64,000 nucleotides of DNA, from assembly GCF_014648475.1 (NCBI RefSeq), contig NZ_BMRE01000042.1:1-64000 (forward strand), written 5' to 3'. This DNA is from Lentzea flava (GTDB taxonomy: Bacteria; Actinomycetota; Actinomycetes; Mycobacteriales; Pseudonocardiaceae). A model generated the notes under the pieces. The model did no database searches. It saw only the letters and a list, made by a program, of their open reading frames with translations, and was not told the DNA's origin. A program made the translations under genes and the position numbers. Of this stretch, positions 26,747-34,776 are shown piece after piece; position 1 is the stretch's first letter; each line of letters starts with the position of its first letter.

Positions 26747-27343
26747 TCAGAACAGACCCCACTCGCTGAACTTCGCGGCAAGATCACGCAGGGTTTCCGG
26801 CGTCATCTTCTTGCGCGCTTCCTTCTCCGGCGATTCCTTGTCGGCGCCGAAGTGGTACACGCGCTCACCGGTCTTGGTGTCCACCAGGAACGAGTAGTCC
26901 TTGACCGCCGGACCGCGGATGACGAGCGAGACCGTGTTCTCCTCCGCGATGAGCACGTGCATCATCCGGTGGTGCAGCGCGTAGGTCGTCCCCTGCCGCT
27001 CCGTGCGCGCGTGCAACGCGGTGAAGGGCAACGGGAAAGCACCGTCGTCGTCGGTGCCCTGATCGCCGTACATGAAGTGCCGGAAGTGTCCTTTGAGGAC
27101 CATGCTGGCGAACGTCCACCGGTGGTTGTGCGGCAGGTCGTCGCACCCGTTCCAGAACACGTGCAGCCGCACCCGGACACCAGACTCCGGATCGGCGTAC
27201 AGCACGATCTTGTCCAGCGACTGGCCGACCTCGCCGAGAGTGACCGGGTCGGGCCGCTCGCACAACGCGAGCAGCCCAGGCGTGTCGGCCACCGCGTCGA
27301 GGGCGGTGCGGAGGATCTCCCTGCCCGGATGAACCTGCTGCAC
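26747..27343 (-). CDS. Cupin-like protein of unknown function, probably N-terminally truncated
   Basis: The product has 198 residues from GTG 27343, the first usable start in frame. The core looks like a cupin barrel: 'RLHVFWNGCDDLPHNHRWTFASMVLKGHFRHFMYG', where Cys-Asp-Asp and His-x-His could bind a metal, then 'ALHHRMMHVLIAEENTVSLVIRGP' and 'KDYSFLVDTKTG'. No signal peptide is present. The sequence begins inside a helix ('GREILRTALDAVADTPGLL') that looks like the middle of a larger N-terminal domain, and the start codon lies within the oppositely oriented arginase-like gene. I infer a lost 5' end. A cysteine-dioxygenase-like or sugar-binding role is possible but not shown. Confidence 0.6.
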   Translation of the reverse strand: MQQVHPGREILRTALDAVADTPGLLALCERPDPVTLGEVGQSLDKIVLYADPESGVRVRLHVFWNGCDDLPHNHRWTFASMVLKGHFRHFMYGDQGTDDDGAFPLPFTALHARTERQGTTYALHHRMMHVLIAEENTVSLVIRGPAVKDYSFLVDTKTGERVYHFGADKESPEKEARKKMTPETLRDLAAKFSEWGLF

Positions 27344-27997
27344 GAGGCGGTGGCCGACGCGGTGACGCGGGCCGCCAGGACCCTGGTGCTCTCCGGCGAC
27401 TGCCCCACCGCCCGCGCGGTGGTGGCCGGGCTGCAGCGCCGCCACGACGACCTGGCCGTCCTCTGGCTGGACGCCCACGGCGACTTCAACACCCCGGCCA
27501 TCTCGACCAGCGGCTACCTCGGCGGCATGGCACTGGCCATGCTGACCGGCCGCACACCTGACCTGTTCGACGACACGCTGGGCCTGCGCCCCGTCCCCGA
27601 AACCGGCGTCGTGCTCGCTGACGCCCGCGACCTCGACCCCGCCGAACACGACGCCCTCGCCGGCAGTCACGTCCGGCGCGTGCCCCTCGACCCCGTCGCG
27701 ATCACCTCCGCCCTCGACCGGCTCGGCTCCGTCCCCGTCTACCTCCACCTCGACATCGACGTCATCGACAGCGCCGAGCTGTCCGGTGCGCGCTTTCCCT
27801 CCGGCCCCGGCCCCTCCCTCGTCCAGGTCGAGGAAAGCCTGGCCGCCGCCAGCGCCACCGCCGACATCGCCGGCGCCTGCATCGCCTGCGCGTGGCTTCC
27901 CGAGCACGTCAACGATCTGAGCAGCCGCCAGACGATCACCCGCGTCGCCGCGGCGCTCGGCGCCGGCCTGGCATGGCACGAACCCGCCGGCGGCTGA
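27329..27997 (+). pseudogene. Arginase/agmatinase-superfamily gene lacking its N-terminal third
   Basis: There are 222 codons from ATG 27329. Manganese-site motifs are present: 'LDAHGDFN' (47-54, the D-A-H-x-D block) and 'LDIDVID' (140-146, the D-x-D-x-x-D block). The first block reads 'LSGDC' (22-26) instead of G-G-D-H, as in some formimidoylglutamase-like subgroups. Ureohydrolases are about 290-310 residues; here the first 70 or so residues, which complete the Rossmann-like core, are missing. The 5' end overlaps the start of the divergent cupin-like gene by 15 bp, leaving no promoter space. A gene disabled by deletion is the likeliest reading; it could still be translated. Confidence 0.6.
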
Positions 27998-28064
27998 CCC
28001 CACGGACCCAAAGCGCGGCAAGTTCGTCCACGCCGACGCGACAGCGGCGGTTCGGGGGCAGCTG

Positions 28065-29030
28065 CTACCCGTCCTCCGGCACCAAGGCGGCGGCAAAGCG
28101 CGTCGCGACCGCCGCCACCGCGGCACGCAGCTCCTCACCGCCCTCGACGCGGAAACCGAACGGCACGGCCGCCAGCCACTCCTGCGCGTACATCGCCGGA
28201 TTGCTGGTGCTGCCGATGAGCACGCACCCGCCCCCCAACGGGTGAAGCCGTCCCATGGGAGGCCGGATCCAGGGCGCCACCTCGGTCAGCGGGGCTTCGA
28301 ACACGACGCGGGTGGGGAACTCCCAGCCCGCGCCGAGGTGCTCCTCCAGCACCGCGACCGGGTCGAGGTCGCCGGGCGGTTCGAACTCGTGCGCGGTCTG
28401 CGCCACCGCGCGAACGCGGTCGACCCGGTAGGTGCGGATCGCGTCCGCCCGACGGGAATGGCACAACAGGTACCAGCGTCCGTGGCGGACGACGACCGCC
28501 CACGGGTCCACCTCCGCCTTCCACGCGGTGCCGCCCTCGCTCTGGTACGTGATCAGCACCCGGTGCCTGGCCGCGACGGCGGCGACGAGTGCGCTGGTGA
28601 TGGCGGCATCCGGGCGGGCGGAGTGCCGGTCGGGCGCGGCTTTGGCGTGCTCGCGCAGGACGGCCGCCTGCCGGCCGACGTTCTCCGGCAGCGCCTGGAC
28701 GACCTTGCCGAGGGCCGCACCGACCGGGTCTTCGGCGTCGGTGGCGGCCGGCTGGCCGTCGAGCACCGCCATGACCAGGCCCAGCGCCTCGGCCTGGGTG
28801 AACACGATCGGCGGCAGCTTCGTGCCGCGCCGCAGCCGGTACCCGCCGTGCGGACCGCGGCTCGACTCGACCCGGATGCCCGCCTCTCGCAGGATTCCGA
28901 TGTACCGGCGGGCGGCGCGTTCCGTGACGCCCAGCCTCTCGGCGAGCTGGCCGGCGGTCGTGCCGGGACGCGCCTGCAGGATCTCCAAGGCGCGCAGTGC
29001 CCGCGCGGTCGGACTGAGATCACTCGGCAC
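28065..29030 (-). CDS. WYL-domain transcriptional regulator (YafY-like)
   Basis: The product has 321 residues from GTG 29030. An N-terminal helix-turn-helix ('TTAGQLAERLGVTERAARRYIGILREAGI', in pieces about 24-52, then 'GPHGGYRLRRG') is followed by a WYL domain (about 140-220). That domain shows 'VLITYQSEGGTAWKAEVDPWAVVVRHGRWYLLCH' and 'RTYRVDRVRAV', where the W-Y-L signature is clear. A C-terminal WCX-type extension completes it. WYL regulators sense nucleotides, nucleic acids or metabolites. It is divergent from the hydrolase/PIN pair and probably controls them and itself through the repeats in the 112-bp gap. Confidence 0.92.
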   Translation of the reverse strand: MPSDLSPTARALRALEILQARPGTTAGQLAERLGVTERAARRYIGILREAGIRVESSRGPHGGYRLRRGTKLPPIVFTQAEALGLVMAVLDGQPAATDAEDPVGAALGKVVQALPENVGRQAAVLREHAKAAPDRHSARPDAAITSALVAAVAARHRVLITYQSEGGTAWKAEVDPWAVVVRHGRWYLLCHSRRADAIRTYRVDRVRAVAQTAHEFEPPGDLDPVAVLEEHLGAGWEFPTRVVFEAPLTEVAPWIRPPMGRLHPLGGGCVLIGSTSNPAMYAQEWLAAVPFGFRVEGGEELRAAVAAVATRFAAALVPEDG

Positions 29031-29045
29031 GCGGGCAGGGTAGGT

Positions 29046-29080
29046 GATCCTCCGGATGAACCGGAAGCAGATCGTCCGGA
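29046..29080. promoter_or_regulatory. Candidate operator between WYL regulator and hydrolase
   Basis: GATCCTCCGGA (29046-29056) and GATCGTCCGGA (29070-29080) form a direct repeat 24 bp apart. TCCGG-ATGAA-CCGGA (29051-29065) forms an inverted repeat. The position in the shared divergent promoter suits an autoregulatory site of the WYL protein. Confidence 0.5.
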
Positions 29081-29142
29081 ACTGCCTCTAGCGTGACGGT
29101 GCACCGCGGCGACCTGGCCGCGCCGAAGAGGGAGAACCGACC

Positions 29143-29859
29143 GTGGACATCCTGCTCATCGCCGGCCTGTGGCTCGACGGATCGGCCTGGGACGACGTCG
29201 CGTCCACGCTCCGATCGCTCGGCCACCGTCCCGTGGCGCTGACCCTGCCGGGGCAGGGTGACGGATCCACCTCGGCCACGCTCGACGACCAGGTGGCGGC
29301 AGTGCTCGCCGCCGTGGACGCGGCCTCCGGCAAGCCCGTGGTGGTCGGGCACTCGGCCGCCTGCACGCTGGCCTGGCTGGCCGCCGACGCGCGGCCGGAC
29401 AAGATCTCCGTGGTGGTCTTCGTCGGCGGCTTCCCGGCCGGCGACGGAAAGCCCTACGCCGACTTCTTCGAGCTGCGCGACGGCGCCATGCCCTTCCCCG
29501 GCTGGGAGGCGTTCGAAGGACCCGACTCGGCCGACCTCGACGAGGAGGCCAGGCGCGCCTTCGCCGCTGCCGCCATCCCCGTCCCCGAAGCCGTGGCCAC
29601 CGGTGTCGTGCGGCTGACCGACGAGCGACGCTTCGACGTCCCGGTCACGGTCATCTGCCCCGAGTTCACCCCCGCCCAGGCCCAGGAGTGGATCAACGCG
29701 GGCGACGTGCCAGAACTCGCCGGGGTCAGGCACCTCGACTTCGTCGACATCGACTCCGGCCACTGGCCCATGCACACCAAGCCGGCCGAACTGGCCCGGC
29801 TCCTCGCGGCGACCGGACCGGAGCGGGCAGCGCGCAGCGGAAAGGCGGATCTCGCATGA
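29143..29859 (+). CDS. Alpha/beta hydrolase
   Basis: The product has 238 residues from GTG 29143, preceded by AGGGAG. It is a small alpha/beta-hydrolase fold: oxyanion loop 'AGLWLDGSAWDDV', nucleophile elbow 'VVGHSAACTLAWLAA' (Ser about residue 71, G-H-S-A-A rather than G-x-S-x-G), and catalytic His in 'DSGHWPMHTKPAELA'. It is close in style to the actinobacterial hydrolases annotated as esterase/lipase-like or 'salicylate esterase-like'; the substrate is unknown. It is divergent from the WYL regulator, and its stop overlaps the start of the PIN gene (ATGA), so the pair is co-translated. Confidence 0.88.
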   Translation: MDILLIAGLWLDGSAWDDVASTLRSLGHRPVALTLPGQGDGSTSATLDDQVAAVLAAVDAASGKPVVVGHSAACTLAWLAADARPDKISVVVFVGGFPAGDGKPYADFFELRDGAMPFPGWEAFEGPDSADLDEEARRAFAAAAIPVPEAVATGVVRLTDERRFDVPVTVICPEFTPAQAQEWINAGDVPELAGVRHLDFVDIDSGHWPMHTKPAELARLLAATGPERAARSGKADLA

Positions 29860-30254
29860 CCAGGTACGTGATCGGCCCTGACGTGGCCCTCCGCCTGGCT
29901 CACGACCACGCCGTGATCGCCGCCGGAAACCAGATCCTGGCCCCGACGCTGCTTCGCTCGCAGACCCTGTCGCTTCTGCACCAACAGGTGCACCGGGGTG
30001 AGATGTCCAAAAAGGACGCGGAGCGCCACCTCGATCACCTGCGCGGCCTGCGGATCCGGCTGCTCGGCGACCGCGTCCTGCAGGCCACCGCCTGGAAGGT
30101 CGCGGACCAGCTCGGGTGGTCCGACACCTTTGCCGCCGAGTACGTCGCCCTGACCCAGCTCCAGGCGGACGCCTTCGTCACGCTCGACGAGCAACTCGCC
30201 CGTGCGGTGAAGAAGCTGGTGACGGTCGCACCGATCGACGCGCTGACCGGCTAA
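29856..30254 (+). CDS. PIN-domain (VapC-like) protein
   Basis: The product has 132 residues from ATG 29856. It has the spacing of PIN nucleases: an early acidic residue in 'YVIGPDVALRLA', a mid-protein Glu in 'HRGEMSKKDAERHL', 'AAEYVALTQLQADAFVTLDEQLARAVK', and a terminal Asp region 'VAPIDALTG'. PIN domains bind Mg2+ and cut RNA; VapC toxins normally follow a small antitoxin gene. Here no antitoxin is adjacent; the upstream partner is the hydrolase. It may be an orphan or a PIN protein with another role. It overlaps the convergent next gene by 4 bp. Confidence 0.75.
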   Translation: MTRYVIGPDVALRLAHDHAVIAAGNQILAPTLLRSQTLSLLHQQVHRGEMSKKDAERHLDHLRGLRIRLLGDRVLQATAWKVADQLGWSDTFAAEYVALTQLQADAFVTLDEQLARAVKKLVTVAPIDALTG

Positions 30255-30685
30255 CCGGGAAGCAGCACCATGCGCGAGGAATCCGCTTGCACGGAGATCT
30301 CGCCGAAGTTTCCCCTGAGGCAGTAGGAACCGCCGTCCAGTTCGAATGAATCAACGCCGCCGTAGTCGAGCTCCCCCGAGGCGTCCCTGGCCGGCGGCAG
30401 CCCCTGGCCGGTCCAGTGAAGAGCCGACACGCCTTCGAACCTGAGCTCGCCGCGCCGATAGCAATAGCGCTCTCCTGGCAGCGGGGCGTGATGGTCGGGA
30501 TGCTCGGGAAGCAGAACGACCTCAATGGAGATCACGACCAGACCGGGCCGGGCCGTGATGTCGAGAACCCAGCTGTCCTCCAGGTAGTACAGGCGCAGCT
30601 CGTCGATTTGGCGGTAGTCGATCATCGCAGCTCGCAGTCGATCGGAGTGTGGCCCGCGGTCGTAATTCTCCCGACTCGTCGTCAT
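30251..30685 (-). CDS. Small protein of unknown function
   Basis: The product has 144 residues from ATG 30685; an alternative ATG at 30625 would give 124 residues, and neither has a clear ribosome binding site. The sequence is a mixed beta protein with strands such as 'LRLYYLEDSWVLDITA', 'LVVISIEVVLLP', 'RRGELRFEGVSALHW' and 'EISVQADSSRMVLLPG'. It resembles small immunity-type or Imm-like proteins, but no family can be named. No signal peptide is present. Its codon usage is slightly less GC-biased than its neighbours. It is convergent with the PIN gene. Confidence 0.55.
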   Translation of the reverse strand: MTTSRENYDRGPHSDRLRAAMIDYRQIDELRLYYLEDSWVLDITARPGLVVISIEVVLLPEHPDHHAPLPGERYCYRRGELRFEGVSALHWTGQGLPPARDASGELDYGGVDSFELDGGSYCLRGNFGEISVQADSSRMVLLPG

Positions 30686-31184
30686 CAGTGTATTTCATCG
30701 AACCGCCATTCGATTCGACTGTCGAACGGCAGCGCACGGAGCCGAGGACGTGGGAGCGCCTGCCGACCGCAGCCCGGCCCGGCGTTTCGCCCACCTGCGA
30801 GGGACCACGCAGCGCGACCGTCCGGCGAGACGTGGTTCATGCTGGTCAAGGCGTGGATCAGACCCGGACCGGCCGACGCTCGCACGAGCTAAAGAATTCG
30901 CACGAACTTTAGCAGCCACAATTCCCTCCAGCGGCCGGCCACTTGTCCGCGAGAAACCCTTTCGTCGCGTCTTGACCGCGCCGAGATCATCCTTCACAGT
31001 TTGGTGGACGCGATCGGCGCCCGCGACAGTGGCACCTCTGTCCGTGCGCCCGTCTTTAATCCTCGGATTGCCGACGGCTGACGTAATCGTTGGTTCAGAG
31101 GTCGCGCCATGGACCAATCGGTGCAATTGGTCATTCATTGCCCTGCCGCGGTTCGCCCCACCTCGCCGAAGAGGAGAACGCCCA
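30686..31184 (+). promoter_or_regulatory. Long upstream region of the second GH62 gene
   Basis: This 499-bp region is without a credible gene and AT-richer than its surroundings between 30880 and 31140. It contains three inverted repeats: GCTAAAG/CTTTAGC (30888-30894 and 30907-30913), AATCC-TC-GGATT (31058-31069) and the strongest, GACCAAT-N7-ATTGGTC (31112-31132), about 53 bp before the start codon. The ribosome binding site GAGGAG precedes ATG 31185. Confidence 0.5.
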
Positions 31185-32711
31185 ATGGCCGGATCAGGCC
31201 CCCACTCACCAACCGCCCTCCCACGAGCGCGCAGGCGTCGCATCGCCGGTGTCACCGCCGCCGTCGCCGTGCTGCTCGGCGGACTGGTGGCGGCCTTCAG
31301 CGCGGCGCCCGTGTCGGCGGCGACCGTCGACACCAGCGCCTGGTACGTGTTGGTCAACCGCAACAGCGGCAAGGCTTTGGACGTCTACAACTCCGTCACG
31401 ACCGACGGCGCGCGCATCACCCAGTGGACCCGCAACGACGGCAACCAGCAGCAGTGGCAGTTCGTCGACTCCGGCGGCGGCTACTACCGGCTGAAGTCGC
31501 GGCTGTCGGGCAAGGTCCTCGACGTCTACCAGCGTTCCACCGCCGACGGCGGCGCCATCGTCCAGTGGAGCGACAACAACGGCACCAACCAGCAGTTCCG
31601 CCTCGCCGACTCCGACGGCGGCCACGTGCGCCTGATCAACCGCAACAGCAACAAGGCCGTCGAGGTCCAGGGTGCCTCCACCGCCGATGGCGGCAACGTC
31701 GTGCAGTACAGCGACTGGGGTGGCGCGAACCAGCAGTGGCAGCTCGTCCGCGTCGGTGGCGGGACGGGGCCCACCACCACGACGAGCAACCCGCCGGGCA
31801 CGTGCTCGCTGCCCTCGACGTACCGGTGGTCGTCGACGGGCCCGCTGGCGCAGCCGAAACAGGGCTGGGTCTCGCTCAAGGACTTCACCCACGTCATGTA
31901 CAACGGCAAGCACCTGGTCTACGCGACGACGCACGACTTCGGCACGAAGTGGGGCTCGATGAACTTCGGGACCTTCACCAACTGGTCCGACATGGCCTCG
32001 GCCCCGCAGAACGGGATGAACAGCGGCACCGTCGCACCGACGCTGTTCTACTTCGCACCCAAGAACATCTGGGTGCTCGCCTACCAGTGGGGCGGGACCG
32101 CGTTCAGCTACCGGACGTCGACCGACCCCACGAACCCGAACGGATGGTCGGCGCAGCAGACGCTCTCCACCGCCAGCATCCCCAACTCCGGTACCGGCCC
32201 CATCGACCAGACGTTGATCGGTGACGACACGAACATGTACCTGTTCTTCGCCGGGGACAACGGCAAGATCTACCGCTCGACCATGCCGATCGGGAACTTC
32301 CCCGGCAACTTCGGCTCGGCCTGGACGGAGATCATGAGCGACACCCAGGCGAACCTGTTCGAGGCCGTCGAGGTGTACAAGGTCCAGGGCCAGAACCAGT
32401 ACCTCATGATCGTCGAGGCGATGGGCCGCAACGGGCGGTTCTTCCGCTCCTTCACGTCGAGCAGCCTCAACGGTTCGTGGACTCCGCAGGCCGCCACCGA
32501 GAGCAACCCGTTCGCGGGCAAGGCGAACAGCGGTGCCACCTGGACCAACGACATCAGCCACGGCGACCTGATCCGGACCAACCCCGACCAGACCAAGACC
32601 ATCGACCCGTGCAACCTCCAGCTCCTCTACCAAGGACGCAGCCCCAGCTCCGACGGCACCGAGTACGGCCTGCTGCCCTACCGGCCGGGTGTGCTGACAC
32701 TGCAACGCTGA
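31185..32711 (+). CDS. Secreted GH62 alpha-L-arabinofuranosidase with N-terminal ricin-type domain (copy 2)
   Basis: The product has 508 residues from ATG 31185, preceded by GAGGAG. The layout matches copy 1 at 22828: signal peptide (about 1-46), ricin-type domain with 'QQQWQF', 'NQQFRL' and 'NQQWQL' repeats, a short Thr-rich linker ('GPTTTTSNP'), then GH62 from 'CSLPSTYRW'. The catalytic half is almost residue-for-residue the same as copy 1 in 'APKNIWVLAYQWGG', 'MPIGNFPG', 'NQYLMIVEAMG' and 'SNPFAGKANSGATW'. The substrate should again be arabinosyl side chains. The two copies have different upstream inverted repeats, suggesting different control. A very strong hairpin follows. Confidence 0.95.
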   Translation: MAGSGPHSPTALPRARRRRIAGVTAAVAVLLGGLVAAFSAAPVSAATVDTSAWYVLVNRNSGKALDVYNSVTTDGARITQWTRNDGNQQQWQFVDSGGGYYRLKSRLSGKVLDVYQRSTADGGAIVQWSDNNGTNQQFRLADSDGGHVRLINRNSNKAVEVQGASTADGGNVVQYSDWGGANQQWQLVRVGGGTGPTTTTSNPPGTCSLPSTYRWSSTGPLAQPKQGWVSLKDFTHVMYNGKHLVYATTHDFGTKWGSMNFGTFTNWSDMASAPQNGMNSGTVAPTLFYFAPKNIWVLAYQWGGTAFSYRTSTDPTNPNGWSAQQTLSTASIPNSGTGPIDQTLIGDDTNMYLFFAGDNGKIYRSTMPIGNFPGNFGSAWTEIMSDTQANLFEAVEVYKVQGQNQYLMIVEAMGRNGRFFRSFTSSSLNGSWTPQAATESNPFAGKANSGATWTNDISHGDLIRTNPDQTKTIDPCNLQLLYQGRSPSSDGTEYGLLPYRPGVLTLQR

Positions 32712-32720
32712 TCACCTGAC

Positions 32721-32759
32721 GCTGAAGACCCCAGGCCGGCCCGGCCTGGGGTCTTCAGC
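32721..32759 (+). terminator. 39-nt perfect palindromic terminator after GH62 copy 2
   Basis: The arms GCTGAAGACCCCAGGCCGG and CCGGCCTGGGGTCTTCAGC pair over 19 bp around one central base, starting 9 bp after the stop codon. Confidence 0.85.
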
Positions 32760-32838
32760 AATGCGTTCGGTGGTGACGACCTTTCCGGCTTTGCGGAGAA
32801 TGTCCTTCTCCGGCGCCGCCAGTCGCCTTCGCCTCGCC

Positions 32839-32899
32839 GTGTCAGAGCTTTGTCAGCGCCACGATTCGTTGTGTCAGAGCTTTGTCAGCGCCATATCAG
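32839..32899 (+). promoter_or_regulatory. Five TGTCAG-type half-sites on an 11-bp grid upstream of the M15 gene
   Basis: A 23-bp unit GTGTCAGAGCTTTGTCAGCGCCA occurs at 32839-32861 and again at 32871-32893. Within it TGTCAG starts at 32840, 32851, 32872 and 32883, and TATCAG at 32894: steps of 11, 21, 11 and 11. Helically phased direct repeats suggest a binding array for an OmpR/PhoP- or SARP-type activator, roughly 100-160 bp before the start codon. Confidence 0.55.
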
Positions 32900-32997
32900 A
32901 GCCTTGCCCCAAGGCACCTGCGCTCACACAAGCCGCACGATTCCCGGCGCTGAACCGACGCCGTGACCGGGCTTTCACCGAACGGAAAGAAAACCGC

Positions 32998-33840
32998 ATG
33001 AACACGAAGATGAAGACCCGGAGCGCCGTCACGGCGCTGGCGACCTTCGCCGTCCTGGGCAGCATGACGATGAGCACGACGCAGGCTGTCGCCGCGCCGC
33101 CCGTCGTCAACATGGAAGCCACCGTCCTGGCCGCCCAGATCGACCCCCGGCGCGCCGACGACACGCTGACCCCTGGCGCCAAGGACTCCGTGCTGGCCGT
33201 CGAGCGGGCACTCCAGGCACGCAACCTGCTGGACGCCCAGTGGGTCGACGGCTACTTCGGAACCACGACCATCAAGGCGTACGCGGCCTACCAGCGTTCG
33301 CTCGGCTACACCGGACTGGCCGCGAACGGGCTGCCCGGCGCGAGCTCGCTGGCCAAGCTCGGGGATGGGCGGTTCACCGTCTCCCACGTGATCAAGCCGG
33401 GCTCGAAGGTCCAGCGCGACGGGTACGTGGTCAACACCCGCACCCAGGCGATGCTCACCGAGGCCGAACGTCTGCTGGGACGCCGCCTCAAGCTGGATCA
33501 GGGCTCCTACAACCCCGGTGGCGACCCGACCTCCGCCGGCACCCACGACGGCGGCGGCGTCGTGGACATCAACGTCGACGGCATGTCCGCCGAGACCCGC
33601 ACCGCCGTCGCCAAGGCGATGCGCCAGGTCGGCTTCGCCGCCTGGGTCCGCAGCCCCTCCCAGGGCAACTGGCCGTGGCACATCCACGCCGTGGCGATCA
33701 ACGACACCGACCAGGCCACCCAGGCCCAGAACCAGGTCGGTGACTACTACCTCGGCTTCAACGGCCTCGCCAACCACCGTCCCGACGACGGCCCCCGTGT
33801 CCCGATCAAGACGTGGGAGGACTACCAGCGCGCGCACTGA
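32998..33840 (+). CDS. Secreted peptidoglycan-binding M15-type D,D-peptidase
   Basis: The product has 280 residues from ATG 32998 (GGAAAG upstream). The signal peptide ends near AVAA (about 35). Residues of about 55-115 are a peptidoglycan-binding-1 domain ('VERALQARNLLDAQWVDGYFG', 'YAAYQRSLGYTGLAANGLPG'). The C-terminal half carries the VanY/M15 zinc pattern: 'THDGGGVVDIN' (His183, Asp190) and 'WPWHIHAV' (His228, His230). Such enzymes trim or cross-cut stem peptides in the wall. The CHAP-domain gene starts 53 bp downstream on the same strand, and the two are probably expressed together. Phased repeats lie upstream. Confidence 0.88.
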   Translation: MNTKMKTRSAVTALATFAVLGSMTMSTTQAVAAPPVVNMEATVLAAQIDPRRADDTLTPGAKDSVLAVERALQARNLLDAQWVDGYFGTTTIKAYAAYQRSLGYTGLAANGLPGASSLAKLGDGRFTVSHVIKPGSKVQRDGYVVNTRTQAMLTEAERLLGRRLKLDQGSYNPGGDPTSAGTHDGGGVVDINVDGMSAETRTAVAKAMRQVGFAAWVRSPSQGNWPWHIHAVAINDTDQATQAQNQVGDYYLGFNGLANHRPDDGPRVPIKTWEDYQRAH

Positions 33841-33893
33841 CCAGCAGCCTGGACTCCACCCCGATCACTGACGCTTCACGAAGAGGGAAACCC

Positions 33894-34715
33894 GTGAAAT
33901 TCCCACGCATGATGCTCGCCGTCGCCGGGGCCGCGCTGGCCCTGGTCGCGCCGCTCATGGCCGCCACCGCCTCGCCCGCGTTCGCCGCGAGCCGGGACGG
34001 GGACTGCGACAGCGGAGAGTTCTGCTACTACTACAACAGCAACCAGGCCGGCTCGCTCTCCGACTTCACCGGCTCGATCAGCGATCTCGGCGCCACTCAG
34101 CCGTCCTGCTACGAGTTCAAGGGCGCCGGCGCCGGCAAAGGCCTGTGCGTGAAGAACAACGCGGCCTCGGTGCGCAACCGCACCAGCCACACCGTGCGGG
34201 TCTACTTCAACAGCGGCTACGGCGGCGCGCACCAGGACTTCGCCCCCGGCCAGGCCGGCAACCTCAACTCCACGCTGAAGAACAACAACGCCAGCCACAA
34301 GTTCCTCACCGGGGGCGGCGGCGGTTCGGAAAGCCCCACCAACGACTACGACGGTCGTCCCCGCGGGTTCGCCCAGAACAACTGCACCGCCTTCGCCGCC
34401 TACCGGATCGCGAGCAGGCTCGGCGTCCCGAACTTCAGCAACTCCTACGGCGGAACCACCTGGGGCAACGCCGGCACCTGGGACGACGCCGCCCGCCGCG
34501 TCGGCGTCACGGTCAACAAGACCCCGAAGGTCGGCGCCATCGCCGTCAACGACGTTCACCGCGTCGGTCACGTGGCCTACGTCAACGCGGTCCACTCCGA
34601 CGGCTCGTTCGACGTCGAGGAGTACAACTGGAACAACCCGCTCGCGTACGGCACTCGCAAGAACGTCCACGTGAGCAACGCGCAGGCCGACTTCCAGTAC
34701 ATGCTCCACTTCTGA
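33894..34715 (+). CDS. Secreted CHAP-domain amidase/endopeptidase with N-terminal I36-like domain
   Basis: The product has 273 residues from GTG 33894, after AGAGGGAAA. The signal peptide ends near residue 32 (AFA-A). Residues of about 38-110 look like the peptidase-inhibitor I36 (beta-gamma crystallin-like) module: 'GEFCYYYNSNQAGSLSDF', 'HTVRVYFNSGYGG'. A Gly/Ser linker leads to a CHAP domain (about 150-273), with catalytic Cys about 164 in 'QNNCTAFAAYR' and His about 226 in 'RVGHVAYVNAV'. CHAP enzymes cleave peptidoglycan amide bonds. Together with the upstream M15 gene it forms a wall-lytic pair. The I36-like part may bind wall or a partner. Confidence 0.88.
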   Translation: MKFPRMMLAVAGAALALVAPLMAATASPAFAASRDGDCDSGEFCYYYNSNQAGSLSDFTGSISDLGATQPSCYEFKGAGAGKGLCVKNNAASVRNRTSHTVRVYFNSGYGGAHQDFAPGQAGNLNSTLKNNNASHKFLTGGGGGSESPTNDYDGRPRGFAQNNCTAFAAYRIASRLGVPNFSNSYGGTTWGNAGTWDDAARRVGVTVNKTPKVGAIAVNDVHRVGHVAYVNAVHSDGSFDVEEYNWNNPLAYGTRKNVHVSNAQADFQYMLHF

Positions 34716-34730
34716 CCGGCCAGTGATCAC

Positions 34731-34769
34731 AACACGAGGTGCCGGCAGTTCCTACCGGCACCTCGTGTT
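34731..34769. terminator. Bidirectional terminator between CHAP and GT4 genes
   Basis: A perfect 15-bp stem (AACACGAGGTGCCGG / CCGGCACCTCGTGTT) with a 9-nt loop lies between convergent genes. Confidence 0.85.
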
Positions 34770-34776
34770 CGCGCGT

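Noticed and set aside
32839..32899. The tandem repeat as a CRISPR array
   Set aside because: There are only two 23-bp copies with a 9-bp gap, no spacers of regular length and no cas gene.
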